A stretch of 64,000 nt of DNA from Fuerstiella sp. (lineage in GTDB: Bacteria > Planctomycetota > Planctomycetia > Planctomycetales > Planctomycetaceae), in assembly GCA_014238335.1 (NCBI GenBank), contig JABABI010000003.1, positions 45,573-109,572 on the forward strand. The letters are read 5' to 3'. A model generated the notes under the pieces. It saw only the letters and a program-made list of their open reading frames with translations, had not been told where the DNA came from and did not search any database. Each line of letters starts with the position of its first letter. The stretch's first letter is position 1. The position numbers were made by a program, and so were the translations under genes. Below, in pieces: positions 18,588 to 28,490 of the stretch.

Positions 18588-20258
18588 ATGCGCTACTGCA
18601 CACTGTTCGGATGGTTGCTGATGAGCATGATGCTGCCGGCACGGGAATTAGCAGCAGACGACATCACGTGGAAGGGAGCGGGCAAAGGCGGTGCCGTTGC
18701 GGCCGGCAAAAGTGAGTCCGTCGGTGCCGGCATGCGAATCCTTAAACAGGGTGGCAATGCCGCCGACGCGGCCGTGGCAACACTGCTGGCACTATCCGTC
18801 ACCGATTACGGATTGTTCGCGATCGGTGGCGAAGTTCCGCTGATCATTTACGACGCTAAGACGCAGGAGGTCAAGGTCCTGAGTGGGGTTGGCGGGGCTC
18901 CGCTTGATCCGACGGCGATCGAATGGTTCTACAGGAACAACATCCCCGCCGACGGCAGCATGAAGTCGGCCCCCGTTCCTGGGGCGGTTGACCTGTGTGT
19001 CACGGCACTCAGGCTGTATGGGACCATGTCCTTCGAGCAGGTCGTGCAACCAACGTTGGCACTTCTGAAGCAAGAGAAAAAGCCATGGCACGTCGACCAG
19101 CAGAGGACATTGGAAAAGCTGGTCGAACGAGAACAGGAAACGAGGGGGTCTCGAGAGCAAAAGCTGACGGCGGCTCGCGATCGATTTTATAAAGGCGACA
19201 TCGCGGACGAACTGGAGGCGTGGTACATCGAAAGCGGCGCACTGCTGCGTAAACGCGACCTTGCGGCTCATGTAACGCGTGTGGAAGACCCGGTCTTTGT
19301 GACATACCGAGGCTACACGGTGTACAAATGCGGACCGTGGACTCAAGGCCCGTATCTGTGTCAGACGCTGCGGTTACTGGAAGGCTTTGATCTGCAGCAG
19401 ATGGGACACCTGTCGCCTGACTATATCCACATTGTGATTGAGTCATTGAAGCTGGCAATGGCGGATCGCGACGAATACTACGGCGATCCACGGTTTGTGA
19501 AAGTCCCGCTCGCGCAGCTATTCTCAGATGAATACACCAACCTTCGTCGGCCGCTGATCGACATAAAACGTGCCTCGATGGAGCGTCGTCCGGGAGACCC
19601 TTATGCTCCACAGCCGCTTAAAGAGCCGACGGTACCGGAAGATTCAACGGCCCGCATCCCGGTCCAGGATACGACAACATGCGTCGTGGCGGATCGCTGG
19701 GGCAACGTGGTGGCGGCCACACCGAGCTGCAACCTGGTGGGCAACAAACCGGGGCCTTCCGGTGTTACTCAGGGAAATCGAGTCCGCAGTCTTAACACGA
19801 CTCCCGGGCATCCGAACCGAGTGCAGCCTGGCAAGCGTCCCCGCATCACGCTGACACCGACACTCGTCCTGAAGAATGGCAAGCCGGTTCTTGCCATCAG
19901 CGTGGCGGGTGGTGACCTGCAGGATCAGACGACGCTGAATGTACTACTCAATCACATCGAATTCGGCATGCTGCCGGAACAGGCCGTGACCGCCGCACGC
20001 TTCAATACCTTCCATCATGAAAACTCATTTAACCCCAATCCCGATCGGAAGGCGGCGTTTAAAGGCGCAGGAAAGATGCGAGTTCATGTCGACATCCCGG
20101 AATCCGTTCGGGGTGTGCTTAACGAACGAGGCCACAAGGTCGACACGACCCAGGGTCCGATCGCCTATCCGATCATGCTGCACATAAATCAAACAACGGG
20201 CGTCATTCACGCCGCTGGCGATCCGAAAGCGGGTCGTCATGCGGCAGCCCTGAAATAG
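18588..20258 (+). CDS. Gamma-glutamyltransferase family protein
   Basis: This 556-residue exported protein is a gamma-glutamyltransferase-like Ntn-hydrolase that self-cleaves to expose a catalytic threonine and acts on gamma-glutamyl or acyl amide bonds in the periplasm. A signal peptide (LFGWLLMSMMLPARELA) precedes KGGAVAAGKSESVGAGMRIL and GGNAADAAVA. The likely cleavage site is QDTTTCVVAD with Thr362 as nucleophile, and SVAGGDLQDQTTLNVLLNH near 445 matches the glycine-rich substrate loop. The usual Thr-Thr-His is Thr-Thr-Thr here. The GGDxQ loop is of the type I associate with GGT-like acylases rather than glutathione-specific enzymes, so the substrate may not be glutathione. I chose the ATG at 18588 ahead of the leader. 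Confidence 0.87.
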   Translation: MRYCTLFGWLLMSMMLPARELAADDITWKGAGKGGAVAAGKSESVGAGMRILKQGGNAADAAVATLLALSVTDYGLFAIGGEVPLIIYDAKTQEVKVLSGVGGAPLDPTAIEWFYRNNIPADGSMKSAPVPGAVDLCVTALRLYGTMSFEQVVQPTLALLKQEKKPWHVDQQRTLEKLVEREQETRGSREQKLTAARDRFYKGDIADELEAWYIESGALLRKRDLAAHVTRVEDPVFVTYRGYTVYKCGPWTQGPYLCQTLRLLEGFDLQQMGHLSPDYIHIVIESLKLAMADRDEYYGDPRFVKVPLAQLFSDEYTNLRRPLIDIKRASMERRPGDPYAPQPLKEPTVPEDSTARIPVQDTTTCVVADRWGNVVAATPSCNLVGNKPGPSGVTQGNRVRSLNTTPGHPNRVQPGKRPRITLTPTLVLKNGKPVLAISVAGGDLQDQTTLNVLLNHIEFGMLPEQAVTAARFNTFHHENSFNPNPDRKAAFKGAGKMRVHVDIPESVRGVLNERGHKVDTTQGPIAYPIMLHINQTTGVIHAAGDPKAGRHAAALK

Positions 20259-20373
20259 CAGTTGACATAAACACGCAGCTCGCTCTGGCTGGTGGAAAGC
20301 ACACATAAAGGCCTGAAAACGTTCTTCGCGGTCATGAATCAGCGCAATACGCTGTAGCGAGGTCACAGAGTCG

Positions 20374-20826
20374 ATGAATAAAGCCTTTGTGCGTGAGCCG
20401 GATTTCGATGGCCGAGTCTACTGCCCGCAATGTGGATCGCTGGGAGTGGCCGTGAACAGAGAAACACTCGATCACCATGTGCTGGAACAGGTCCGCTCGC
20501 ATCTGGGAGACACAGCATGGTTCTGTGAATTTGCACGTTGTGAAGTCGGCTACTTCGACCGGTTTGAGCGTGTTGTAGAGGTCTGCAAACTAAAGACAGC
20601 AGTGTACCCGAAGAACACTGGTGCCCCGATCTGCGCGTGCTTTGGTTTTACGCTGGACGACATTGAAGCGGATGTGCTCTCAGGGACGCCGACGCGCATC
20701 CGGGAACTGCTTGCCATATCAAAATCACCAGACTCGCACTGCCAGCTACTCGCGGCCGACGGACGCTGCTGTATCCGCGAAGTCCAGCGACTGTACACAA
20801 GACGGACTGCGGAGTTGAGTGACTAG
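20374..20826 (+). CDS. CopZ-like iron-sulfur/zinc metallochaperone domain protein
   Basis: The 150-residue protein resembles the N-terminal domain of Archaeoglobus CopZ, which binds one zinc and one [2Fe-2S] cluster. Cysteines are Cys17/Cys20 (YCPQC), Cys51/Cys56 (FCEFARC), Cys71, then Cys87/Cys89 (ICACF), Cys123 and Cys132/Cys133. The block ICACFGFTLDDIEADV resembles the BFD-type [2Fe-2S] loop. The C-terminal heavy-metal-associated (HMA) copper domain of full CopZ is absent. No P-type copper ATPase or other copper gene is nearby, so a copper role is open. It sits 115 bases after the gamma-glutamyltransferase gene and 83 before a sulfatase, perhaps in its own unit. Confidence 0.75.
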   Translation: MNKAFVREPDFDGRVYCPQCGSLGVAVNRETLDHHVLEQVRSHLGDTAWFCEFARCEVGYFDRFERVVEVCKLKTAVYPKNTGAPICACFGFTLDDIEADVLSGTPTRIRELLAISKSPDSHCQLLAADGRCCIREVQRLYTRRTAELSD

Positions 20827-20909
20827 CAACCCGCATTCCACGACTGGTCGATTGACTGTTGCGAATCAGCAGTGAGAATGTGGAACACCCTCCTGGGAAA
20901 GGTCCCGCG

Positions 20910-22499
20910 ATGAGTCGTCCCGTTTCACGTCGAAATTTCGTCAGCAGCAGCCTGAGTGCAACCGCCGCTGCGGGTTCCACTCGAGCAGAACAAACCACAG
21001 GAACACGGCTGCAGAACGAAGCCATGTCACCGCCCAATATCCTCTGGATCATGACGGACCAGCACCGATATGACTGCGTCGGTGCCAACGGAAATCAGCT
21101 CATTCAGACTCCGAATATGGATCGTTTGGCAACGGAGTCGGTAAACTTTTCTCACGCGTTCGTGCAGAGTCCGGTCTGCACACCGTCACGGGCCTGTTTC
21201 TTCACCGGGCGGTATGCACACGCTCATCGCTGCCGAGTGAACTACACGCTGCTGAATCGCAGCGAAGTCCTGCTGCCGCAGCGCTTGCAGGACGCCGGGT
21301 ACGATACGCGCCTGGTTGGCAAACTGCATCTGGCCTATCAATATCCCGCCGTGCCGGACTCCGCACAGGAAATGGGATTTACACATGTCGAACTTCATGA
21401 CGGATCCGGTCACACCAACGAATGGTCCGACTATGTAAAATGGCGCAACGCCAACGATCCTCAGGCAGCGACCAATTATCGAAAGACCGCGGGCAACAAG
21501 GCGGGGCCGGGCCAAAACCCCTATCGAGCCATCATTGATGATGAGTTCACCGACACAACCTGGACCGGAAAACGAACTCGAATTCATCTGCGTGAAGCGT
21601 CCGCCCGGCAGAAACCATTCTTTCTGTTCAGCAGTTACTGGAAGCCGCATTCCCCCTTTGAAGTTCCCGCGCCATTCGATTCGCTGCACAACACTGATGA
21701 CATGCCTTTGCCGGATGCAGTCGACATGAGCAACATCGAAGCTCTGCCACTGCCGTTGCAGAAACTCATTCTTCGCGGCAACCGCAAGCCGTTTGAAATG
21801 GATCGTGAGCAGTTGTTATGGGCGTGGCGAAGTTACTACGCCAGTATCACACACATCGATCGCGAAGTCGGCAGGACCCTCGACCTGCTGGACGAACTGG
21901 GCCAGCGTGAGAACACCATTGTGGTGTTCTGTTCGGACCACGGCGATCAGATGCTGGAACATGGGCTCATGGGTAAGAATGTTTTCTTTGATGAATCCGT
22001 CCGTATTCCCTTGATGATTCGCGCGCCGGGGATGACGCCGCCGGGGCGCTCCCATGAACTTGTGGAAGCCATCGACGTCATGCCCACGCTCTTCAGCCTC
22101 TGCGGACTGGATGCCCCGGAACACATGCAGGGACGCGACCTGACACCTCTGCTCACCGGGACTGGCGACTTCACATCGCGCAACGCCGTCTTTTCCGAAA
22201 ACATCATTCCGGAAGTCATCACGATCCCCGGATACAAATTCGACCGCAACACCGGCATCGCGGGTATTCGGCACCCGGATGCCAAAATGGTCCGCACTCG
22301 CAAATGGAAATACAACTATTATCCGGAAGGCTATGAAGAACTCTACGACCTGGAAGCGGATCCTAAGGAAACGCGGAACCTGTCCAACCTGAAAAAAGGT
22401 ATCGCGATCGACTTGCGAGGACAGATTCTGGACTGGCTGCTGACCGCCTCGGAAAGCGAACAGATCGCCGAACACTGGCTGGTTCCGTGGAAAGCTTAG
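20910..22499 (+). CDS. Exported S1-family sulfatase
   Basis: The 529-residue arylsulfatase-type enzyme would remove sulfate esters from sugars outside the cytoplasm. A twin-arginine-like leader (SRRNFVSSSLSATAAAG) is followed by PNILWIMTDQHRYD, the formylglycine site VCTPSRACFFTGRY with Cys90, GKLHLAYQY and CSDHGDQMLEHGLMGK, so the main metal and catalytic blocks are present. The C-terminal NYYPEGYEELYDLEADPKE is the usual sulfatase end. I chose the ATG at 20910 because the upstream TTG at 20859 adds residues with no leader. It runs convergent to the Gly/Tyr-rich protein gene on the minus strand. The substrate class cannot be assigned without comparison to sulfatase subfamilies. Confidence 0.9.
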   Translation: MSRPVSRRNFVSSSLSATAAAGSTRAEQTTGTRLQNEAMSPPNILWIMTDQHRYDCVGANGNQLIQTPNMDRLATESVNFSHAFVQSPVCTPSRACFFTGRYAHAHRCRVNYTLLNRSEVLLPQRLQDAGYDTRLVGKLHLAYQYPAVPDSAQEMGFTHVELHDGSGHTNEWSDYVKWRNANDPQAATNYRKTAGNKAGPGQNPYRAIIDDEFTDTTWTGKRTRIHLREASARQKPFFLFSSYWKPHSPFEVPAPFDSLHNTDDMPLPDAVDMSNIEALPLPLQKLILRGNRKPFEMDREQLLWAWRSYYASITHIDREVGRTLDLLDELGQRENTIVVFCSDHGDQMLEHGLMGKNVFFDESVRIPLMIRAPGMTPPGRSHELVEAIDVMPTLFSLCGLDAPEHMQGRDLTPLLTGTGDFTSRNAVFSENIIPEVITIPGYKFDRNTGIAGIRHPDAKMVRTRKWKYNYYPEGYEELYDLEADPKETRNLSNLKKGIAIDLRGQILDWLLTASESEQIAEHWLVPWKA

Positions 22500-22579
22500 A
22501 GTCGCCACCCGGTGATCCGCCACGGCAACAACTTCATTCGCACGAAAACTGAAAGGCAGCCGGTGATCAGACAGCAGAT

Positions 22580-24052
22580 TTAGAATTCGAGATTGTAGCG
22601 TTCCGTCATCTTGCGACGCATTTCCGACGTGGCATTGTCGATAAGTCGAAAGCCCTCGATCTTGGTGCTGGAAGCGCCCGCTCTCTCCTCCAGCTTCGCC
22701 GTGTTTGCCGCGCTCATCGTGGCCCGAGCATTCGCTCGACCGTTATAGTAACCGCTGTTGCCGTATCCATAGTTATAGCCACCGTAGCCACCGTAGCCAC
22801 CGCCGCCCGACGAAACGATGTTGCTCGAACGAATGCCTGCGGACATGTTCGCATTCTTTCTTGCCCCGGACATCAGTCGTAATGTTTCGACAGTTTTTTG
22901 CCCAAAGTCGAGGAGATCAGGATCGACGTGCAGAATCGGCAGTCGATCGATCTTTTGGGCGTAACGGTCCATCCAGTAATTGTCGCCTCGGCTGGACTTG
23001 CTGTTCTTTTCAAGATCAGCGGTCAGCTTCGTGATCGATTTAAAGTAAGCCAGTGAGTTCTGAGCCATGACGTCTCCGGTGGCTTCGTCAGTGTCCTGTT
23101 CTTTAAGGCTACTGAACTTTGTTGAAGGGATCTCCAGCATGCTCAGTATGCGACGGAGAGCGTCCGGTTCGGTGTCGCCGCTGCACAGAATCGTATTGCC
23201 GCTGACTTTGACGTCCCAGTCTTCAACGCCCGGCAGCTCCGCCTGAAGATTTGTGAGTGCTCCCAGCAGCAGGCCTTTTGCGGCGCGATCGTTAAAGGTC
23301 ACCGGTTTGTCAAAGTCAACCTGAAGACTGCCACGAGCCACGTCAGTGATTGTTACCCGAAGTTTCAACCCTCGCATACTGGTCATGACGGACGTAATTT
23401 CGTCCACGTTGAGTTTCTGTTTCCTGACCACTTCAGATTGCGAGAGTGACTGATGCATGCGGTGAGCTTGAACAACGTCCTGAGTATCCAGAGCCAGTAC
23501 GATTTGCGGTCCCACCTTTACTGCGCTGACGGCACCCAGCAGGTAGTCCGAAACTGGTGACGTGACTCTGCTCTTCTGACTTGCCGCCCATCGTGAAACG
23601 GCCTGGCGATTGGCCGGGTGCATTAGCCCCATCGTCTTGGGTTCTATTTCAAAGAAATACGCGTCGCTCGGCACCCACGCTGCTTTCATGCCCTGAATCG
23701 TTTCTGTATATCCCCCCTCAGCTTTCGCAATTAGTCGCATCGGCAGCGATTCCTTGAGTCCCATCACGGCCGCTTCCCAGGCACGAAGAAATCCTCGTGC
23801 AGGATCAACCTGTGCTGCCACCAGTACCTTGTCCGCTTCCTGCGGCAGATACACAGGCCGACTGCCGTCATCTGCACGATTCCCCCAGTTGTTTTTCACG
23901 GCCATCGGCGTAGACAGCACCTTGTCCACATCAATTGCCAGCAGCACGTTTGTGCCCGCCGGCAGTTTCCTGGCGAGGCCATCGAAGTCTGATGCGAGCG
24001 TCATCGATTGCAGCGCGAGTACTGCGGTCATTCCGAGCGAGACATTATTCAT
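22580..24052 (-). CDS. Exported hypothetical protein with Gly/Tyr-rich segment
   Basis: I do not recognise this 490-residue protein. It starts with a signal peptide-like segment (VSLGMTAVLALQSMTLA) followed by ARKLPAGTNVLLAIDVDKVL, a pattern also seen in planctomycete proteins of unknown function. The main body (about 20-400) is mixed alpha/beta with many charged residues. A low-complexity stretch near residues 425-445 (GGGGYGGYGGYNYGYG...) precedes a helical Ala-rich C-terminus. The first Met of a longer frame is at 24178, but I chose 24052 because it directly precedes the leader. It is divergent from the DUF1592 gene and convergent with a sulfatase gene. No catalytic motif was found. Confidence 0.7.
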   Translation of the reverse strand: MNNVSLGMTAVLALQSMTLASDFDGLARKLPAGTNVLLAIDVDKVLSTPMAVKNNWGNRADDGSRPVYLPQEADKVLVAAQVDPARGFLRAWEAAVMGLKESLPMRLIAKAEGGYTETIQGMKAAWVPSDAYFFEIEPKTMGLMHPANRQAVSRWAASQKSRVTSPVSDYLLGAVSAVKVGPQIVLALDTQDVVQAHRMHQSLSQSEVVRKQKLNVDEITSVMTSMRGLKLRVTITDVARGSLQVDFDKPVTFNDRAAKGLLLGALTNLQAELPGVEDWDVKVSGNTILCSGDTEPDALRRILSMLEIPSTKFSSLKEQDTDEATGDVMAQNSLAYFKSITKLTADLEKNSKSSRGDNYWMDRYAQKIDRLPILHVDPDLLDFGQKTVETLRLMSGARKNANMSAGIRSSNIVSSGGGGYGGYGGYNYGYGNSGYYNGRANARATMSAANTAKLEERAGASSTKIEGFRLIDNATSEMRRKMTERYNLEF

Positions 24053-24371
24053 TGGGGCGGTTCCTTTGACGGCGAGTACGGAAAAGAAAGGCGACAGGTT
24101 CGTGTCCGGGTGATCCGTTTCCAGCATCCGCATGACACGCATCACGGCGCTAACACGGGGCTGACCATACTCCGACAATTTGACATTTATTCAAGTGACC
24201 TCACTGAGCACGACGCAGAATCTCACAGAGATATTCTTTTCGGGCGGTCTCTCTTCTTCGCCACGGTGCCGCATTTGCGTGGCTTCAATCACAAAAACCT
24301 CATATGGTATTACGTAGAGGCCGACTACAGACTGACCGACGTGAAGGGGCTGTCATGAAGAAGGTGCTGTC
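24053..24371. other. Divergent intergenic region
   Basis: This gap separates the Gly/Tyr-rich protein gene and the DUF1592 gene. TTGACA at 24180-24185 resembles a -35 box but I see no good -10 box at the right spacing. A seven-codon frame, ATG 24355 to a TGA overlapping the DUF1592 start, may couple translation, but this is speculative. Confidence 0.4.
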
Positions 24372-27059
24372 GTGAACGAGAACGTTGATTTTGACGCCGG
24401 ATTCCGCAGCCACGACTCCGGAGGGCCCGAGGAACGTACTCACCTGCGCCGCGCAGCAGTTCCGGCGACCGGTCGCCTTCGGCTGATCGTGTTCATATTG
24501 CTTATCAGCGTCACGTCCACAACCGAAGCTGACGACTTCAGAAAGCCGCTGTCGGTGGGCAAAATTCTCAAGGCGTCATGCACCGATTGCCACAATGAAG
24601 ACACCTCGGAAGGCGGACTCAACCTCGAATCTCTGTCCTTTCAGTTGAGTGACCGAAGCAATCGAGAACGCTGGGTTCGAATTCACGACCGCATCGATTC
24701 CGGCGAAATGCCGCCGAACCGCGAGGACCTGCATGCTGAAGAACGCAGCCTTCTGGCCGCGACCATGGCAACAGCCCTGCACAGAGCAGATGCAATGGAT
24801 GCACTCAAATCCGGCCGCGGACCGATGCGGCGGCTGAATCGTGATGAGTATCAGCAAAACCTGCGTGATGCTCTGAAGCTTCCCACACTGGACATCCGGG
24901 ACATGCTGCCGGAAGACAGAGAAGGACACCACTTCAACAAGACAACGGACACGCTGGACATATCGCGCGTGCAGTTAACCGGGTATCTGGAGGCAGCAGA
25001 AGCGGCATTACTGACAGCGATGGCCAGCGGAATCGAGCCGCCTCCCTCAACTACGTACCGCGCCGTAGCACGCAGACTGTTCTCCCAGACGGCGACATTC
25101 GGTAACCGACAGGCGATGTTCTTCGCAAGAGATTCAAAGGCCATCGACAACAAGCAGCTGGCCGAAACCCCGGATGACGAGACGATTGAGATGGCACTGT
25201 TTCGTTCGGCGCACTGGCCCTATTACGGCTATCCGCAGGGCTTTGTGGCTCGATTACCCGGCGAATACCGAGTGCGATTTTCTGCGCGAGCGGTGCTGCA
25301 GTTGCCAGGCTTTGAATTGAAACCAGCAACGCTGCCAGTACCGATGACATTTCGAGCTCGCAAGCCCTCAGGAGCTGATGTTTCGGGTGACGTGCGTGCG
25401 ACCGGCGGACTAATGGACATTCTGCCGGAACGTGCAGCCTTCGAAACCACGGTTCACCTGCGTGCGGGGGAAACATTCGAATACAGTCTGCTGGGCCTGC
25501 CGGTTCCTCTGGCAAGAAACGTCGACGGCGGTCCACCCACGTATCGCTATCCGCCGTTTCCTGACGACGGCCAGCCCGGTGTTGCGTTTGAATGGCTGGA
25601 GATCGACGGCCCGCTGTCCTCCAAAACCTGGCCGCCACCGTCTCACCGTGTGTTATTCAAAAACCTTCCCATCCGCGCAGCACCGACTAGCGAACGGCTG
25701 CCGGTGGAAGTCCTCTCGGATAATCCACAGCATGACGTACGACAACTGCTGCGAACGTTTGTCGATCGAGCCGCAAGGCAGCCGGTGTCGGACGACATTT
25801 TGAGGACGTTCGAGCAGCTGATTTTCTACCGTCTGGAACGAGGCGCAGCATTCGCGGAGGCAATGCTCGCGGGATACAAGGCCTTTCTGTGTTCCGGACA
25901 CATGCTGTATCTGCATGAGCCGTTGTCACCACAAGTAGAGCTTACTGTTCGCGGCACTGAGGGCGATATGCACTACGCCATCGCTTCACGACTCTCACAT
26001 TTCCTGACCAACACACGGCCCGATCCGCAGTTGATGAATCGGGCTCGTCGCGGCCAGTTGAAAGATGCCAAAATTCTTCGCGAGGAAACAAATCGACTGA
26101 TCAGCAGCGCAGGTTTTGCAAGGTTCGTCCGAAACATCACGGACTACTGGCTTAACCTCAGGCACGTTCATCGCGATGAGCCGGACGTGCGACTGCACCC
26201 GGAGTACCGATTTGATGCGTATTTGGTCGAATCGATGGAGCGGGAAACTCGCACATTCTTCATGGCGATGGTGCGCGACAACCTGCCTGTTAGTGTGCTG
26301 ATTGACGCAGACTTCGCCTACGTTAATGATCGACTCGCTCAACACTATCTGCTGCCGCCGGTCGAAGGTTCCGCAATGCGCAGAGTCACGCTGCCTGACG
26401 ACAGTCCGTACGGCGGACTCTTGACACAGGCGGCAATTTTGAAGGTCACCGCTAACGGCACGACAACATCACCCGTCGTGCGTGGAGCCTGGATCATGGA
26501 ACGGCTGATCGGACAGCCACCTTCACCGCCACCCGCCAGCGTGCCCGCGGTCGAACCGGATATCCGTGGTGCAAAGACCATTCGAGACCTGCTGGCTCTG
26601 CACACGAATTCTGAATCCTGCGCGAAGTGTCATGCCCGGTTCGACCCGGTGGGACTCGCCCTGGAAAACTTCGACATCATGGGAGGGTGGCGCACCAGAT
26701 ATCGCAGTCTTCAGAACGGCGAAAAAGTCACAGGGATCGACCGGGCCGGTCACGATTTCGGATACACTCTGTCATCCATTGTCGATGCCAGCGGGGCGTT
26801 CCGCGATGGCCGGCAGTTTCAGAACATTCACGAACTGAAAAAACTGCTGTTGTCGGATCCGCGGCAACTCGCTCGGAATCTGCTGCATCAGTTTACCGTC
26901 TACGCGACAGGAACTCCCGTGCGGTTTTCGGATCGCAGCGAAATTGAACGTATTCTTGATGTCCTGGCAACCGCTGATTATCGCACGAACGATCTGCTGC
27001 ATGCACTGATTCAAAGCACGATATTTCTGGGACCGACCAACGACGAGGCAATTCCGTAA
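24372..27059 (+). CDS. DUF1587/1592/1588/1585 cytochrome-like protein
   Basis: The 895-residue exported protein has the domain order of large planctomycete heme-like proteins. After a leader region (RLRLIVFILLISVTSTTEA) comes a CxxCH site (Cys70-Cys73-His74), then DUF1587 (RLNRDEYQQNLRDALKLP near 155), DUF1592 (SRLSHFLTNTRPDPQLMNRA near 540), DUF1588 (GGLLTQAAILKVTANG...SCAKCHARFDPVG with a second CxxCH near 750) and DUF1585 (LARNLLHQFTVYATGTPV near 840). It probably binds heme at both CxxCH sites, but no electron partner is known. The GTG start follows from the lack of any ATG upstream of the first heme motif. It is followed 66 bases later by a DUF1552 gene, its usual partner. Function of these pairs is not established. 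Confidence 0.88.
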   Translation: MNENVDFDAGFRSHDSGGPEERTHLRRAAVPATGRLRLIVFILLISVTSTTEADDFRKPLSVGKILKASCTDCHNEDTSEGGLNLESLSFQLSDRSNRERWVRIHDRIDSGEMPPNREDLHAEERSLLAATMATALHRADAMDALKSGRGPMRRLNRDEYQQNLRDALKLPTLDIRDMLPEDREGHHFNKTTDTLDISRVQLTGYLEAAEAALLTAMASGIEPPPSTTYRAVARRLFSQTATFGNRQAMFFARDSKAIDNKQLAETPDDETIEMALFRSAHWPYYGYPQGFVARLPGEYRVRFSARAVLQLPGFELKPATLPVPMTFRARKPSGADVSGDVRATGGLMDILPERAAFETTVHLRAGETFEYSLLGLPVPLARNVDGGPPTYRYPPFPDDGQPGVAFEWLEIDGPLSSKTWPPPSHRVLFKNLPIRAAPTSERLPVEVLSDNPQHDVRQLLRTFVDRAARQPVSDDILRTFEQLIFYRLERGAAFAEAMLAGYKAFLCSGHMLYLHEPLSPQVELTVRGTEGDMHYAIASRLSHFLTNTRPDPQLMNRARRGQLKDAKILREETNRLISSAGFARFVRNITDYWLNLRHVHRDEPDVRLHPEYRFDAYLVESMERETRTFFMAMVRDNLPVSVLIDADFAYVNDRLAQHYLLPPVEGSAMRRVTLPDDSPYGGLLTQAAILKVTANGTTTSPVVRGAWIMERLIGQPPSPPPASVPAVEPDIRGAKTIRDLLALHTNSESCAKCHARFDPVGLALENFDIMGGWRTRYRSLQNGEKVTGIDRAGHDFGYTLSSIVDASGAFRDGRQFQNIHELKKLLLSDPRQLARNLLHQFTVYATGTPVRFSDRSEIERILDVLATADYRTNDLLHALIQSTIFLGPTNDEAIP

Positions 27060-27125
27060 CCAAAGCCTGTCCTTCCGCGAACTGAAGTGACAACACCAAA
27101 ACCAGTCGATTGAAGCCGCAACCAC

Positions 27126-28439
27126 ATGCAAAGCACTCATAGCCATTCCCCGATCACCTTCTCTCGCCGGCCATTCCTGAAAAGCCTGGGAGTGAGTCTG
27201 GCTTTGCCGTGGCTGGAGACCATCACGGCGGCATCGTTGGACAAACGATCGAATACGGCTGCGCCGCCGCGCCGAATGCTGTTAATTTCCAACAATCTGG
27301 GTGTGCTGCCGAAGCCGTTCTTCCCACAAGACGAGGGAACAGATTATGAACTCTCGCCGTATCTCTCAGAGCTGACCAATTTGCGGGACGACTTCACGGT
27401 CATCAGCGGTCTGTCGCATCCCGATGTCGCAGGCGGACACAGTACGGAGAACTGTTTTCTGACTGCAGCACGAGGTCCGACTCGCACCGGTTTTCGCAAC
27501 AGCATTTCGCTTGATCAATTTGCAGCGGAAGCACTTGGTCCGGTCACTCGATTTCCAACCATCAATCTGGGAGTGAACATCGACAAGGCCAATCGCAGCC
27601 TGTCGTGGACACGAGACGGTTCACTGCTGCCCGCTGAAGACAGCGCCCCGACGTTGTTTCGCCGGATGTTCGTACAGGGCAAACCCGCAGATGTTGCGCG
27701 ACAACTGCAGCGACTGGATGAACGCGGCAGCATTCTTGACACGCTTCTGGACGACGCCCGACAACTGGAACAGAATCTGAGCCTCAACGACCGCGCACGA
27801 CTGGATCAATACCTCACATCCGTTCGTGAAGTCGAACAGCGTCTGCACTCGGCCCGTGAGTGGGAAATGCGACCAAAGCCAGTCACCGACCAAACGCCGC
27901 CCGAAGACATCCAGGATAAGAAGCTGTTCTTCGAAAAATTCGGGATGATGCTGTCCATGGCACAACTGGCGCTGGAATCCGATTCCGCCCGGATCGTCAC
28001 GCTGATGGTGGATGCCTTTGCAACACCCGTTTTCCAGTTGCACGAAAATCAGCAAACGACTGACGGCTATCATAACCTCAGTCACCACGGCCAGTCCGCA
28101 GAGAAAGTGTCACAACTAAAAGACGCCGATCGTCAACAGATAGTCCTGCTGCGCGAGGTTCTACAGAACCTCGCAAACAAACAGCACGGTGAACGACGAC
28201 TGCTTGACAGCACCATGGTGCTGTATGGCAGCAACATGGGTGACTCCAACACACACGACAACACCAACCTGCCCATTCTCCTTGCCGGCGGGGGCTTTAA
28301 GCACGGTCAGCATCTGGCATTCAGCCGCGAGAACAACAAACCCCTGTGCAACCTGTTCGTCAGCATGCTGCAGAAACTGGGTGTCGAAGCGGAAAGCTTT
28401 GGCTCAAGTTCCGGCACGTTAACCGGTCTTGACGTCTGA
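27126..28439 (+). CDS. DUF1552 family exported protein
   Basis: The 437-residue protein opens with a Tat-like leader (SRRPFLKSLGVSLALPW), then PPRRMLLISNNLGVLPKPFFP, LSGLSHPDVAGGHSTENCFL-type blocks and a C-terminal LLDSTMVLYGSNMGDSNTHDNTNLPILLAGGG segment. These are hallmarks of DUF1552, a member of the alkaline phosphatase/DUF1501-like group found almost always beside DUF1592 proteins. The His-rich regions could bind metal. It follows the DUF1592 gene with a short gap on the same strand, so the two are likely one transcript, and they presumably act together outside the cytoplasm. No enzymatic activity is established for the family. Confidence 0.88.
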   Translation: MQSTHSHSPITFSRRPFLKSLGVSLALPWLETITAASLDKRSNTAAPPRRMLLISNNLGVLPKPFFPQDEGTDYELSPYLSELTNLRDDFTVISGLSHPDVAGGHSTENCFLTAARGPTRTGFRNSISLDQFAAEALGPVTRFPTINLGVNIDKANRSLSWTRDGSLLPAEDSAPTLFRRMFVQGKPADVARQLQRLDERGSILDTLLDDARQLEQNLSLNDRARLDQYLTSVREVEQRLHSAREWEMRPKPVTDQTPPEDIQDKKLFFEKFGMMLSMAQLALESDSARIVTLMVDAFATPVFQLHENQQTTDGYHNLSHHGQSAEKVSQLKDADRQQIVLLREVLQNLANKQHGERRLLDSTMVLYGSNMGDSNTHDNTNLPILLAGGGFKHGQHLAFSRENNKPLCNLFVSMLQKLGVEAESFGSSSGTLTGLDV

Positions 28440-28490
28440 TTGTCAGAAATCCGTCGCGAATCCGGGTTTCCGGCCGTGTGTTCACCGCCA

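Noticed and set aside
22508..22568. Direct repeat CCGGTGATC (two copies)
   Set aside because: Nine bases, two copies 52 apart, no structure, probably chance.
24180..24185. TTGACA as a sigma-70 -35 box
   Set aside because: No -10 box at 16-18 bases downstream, so it is likely chance.
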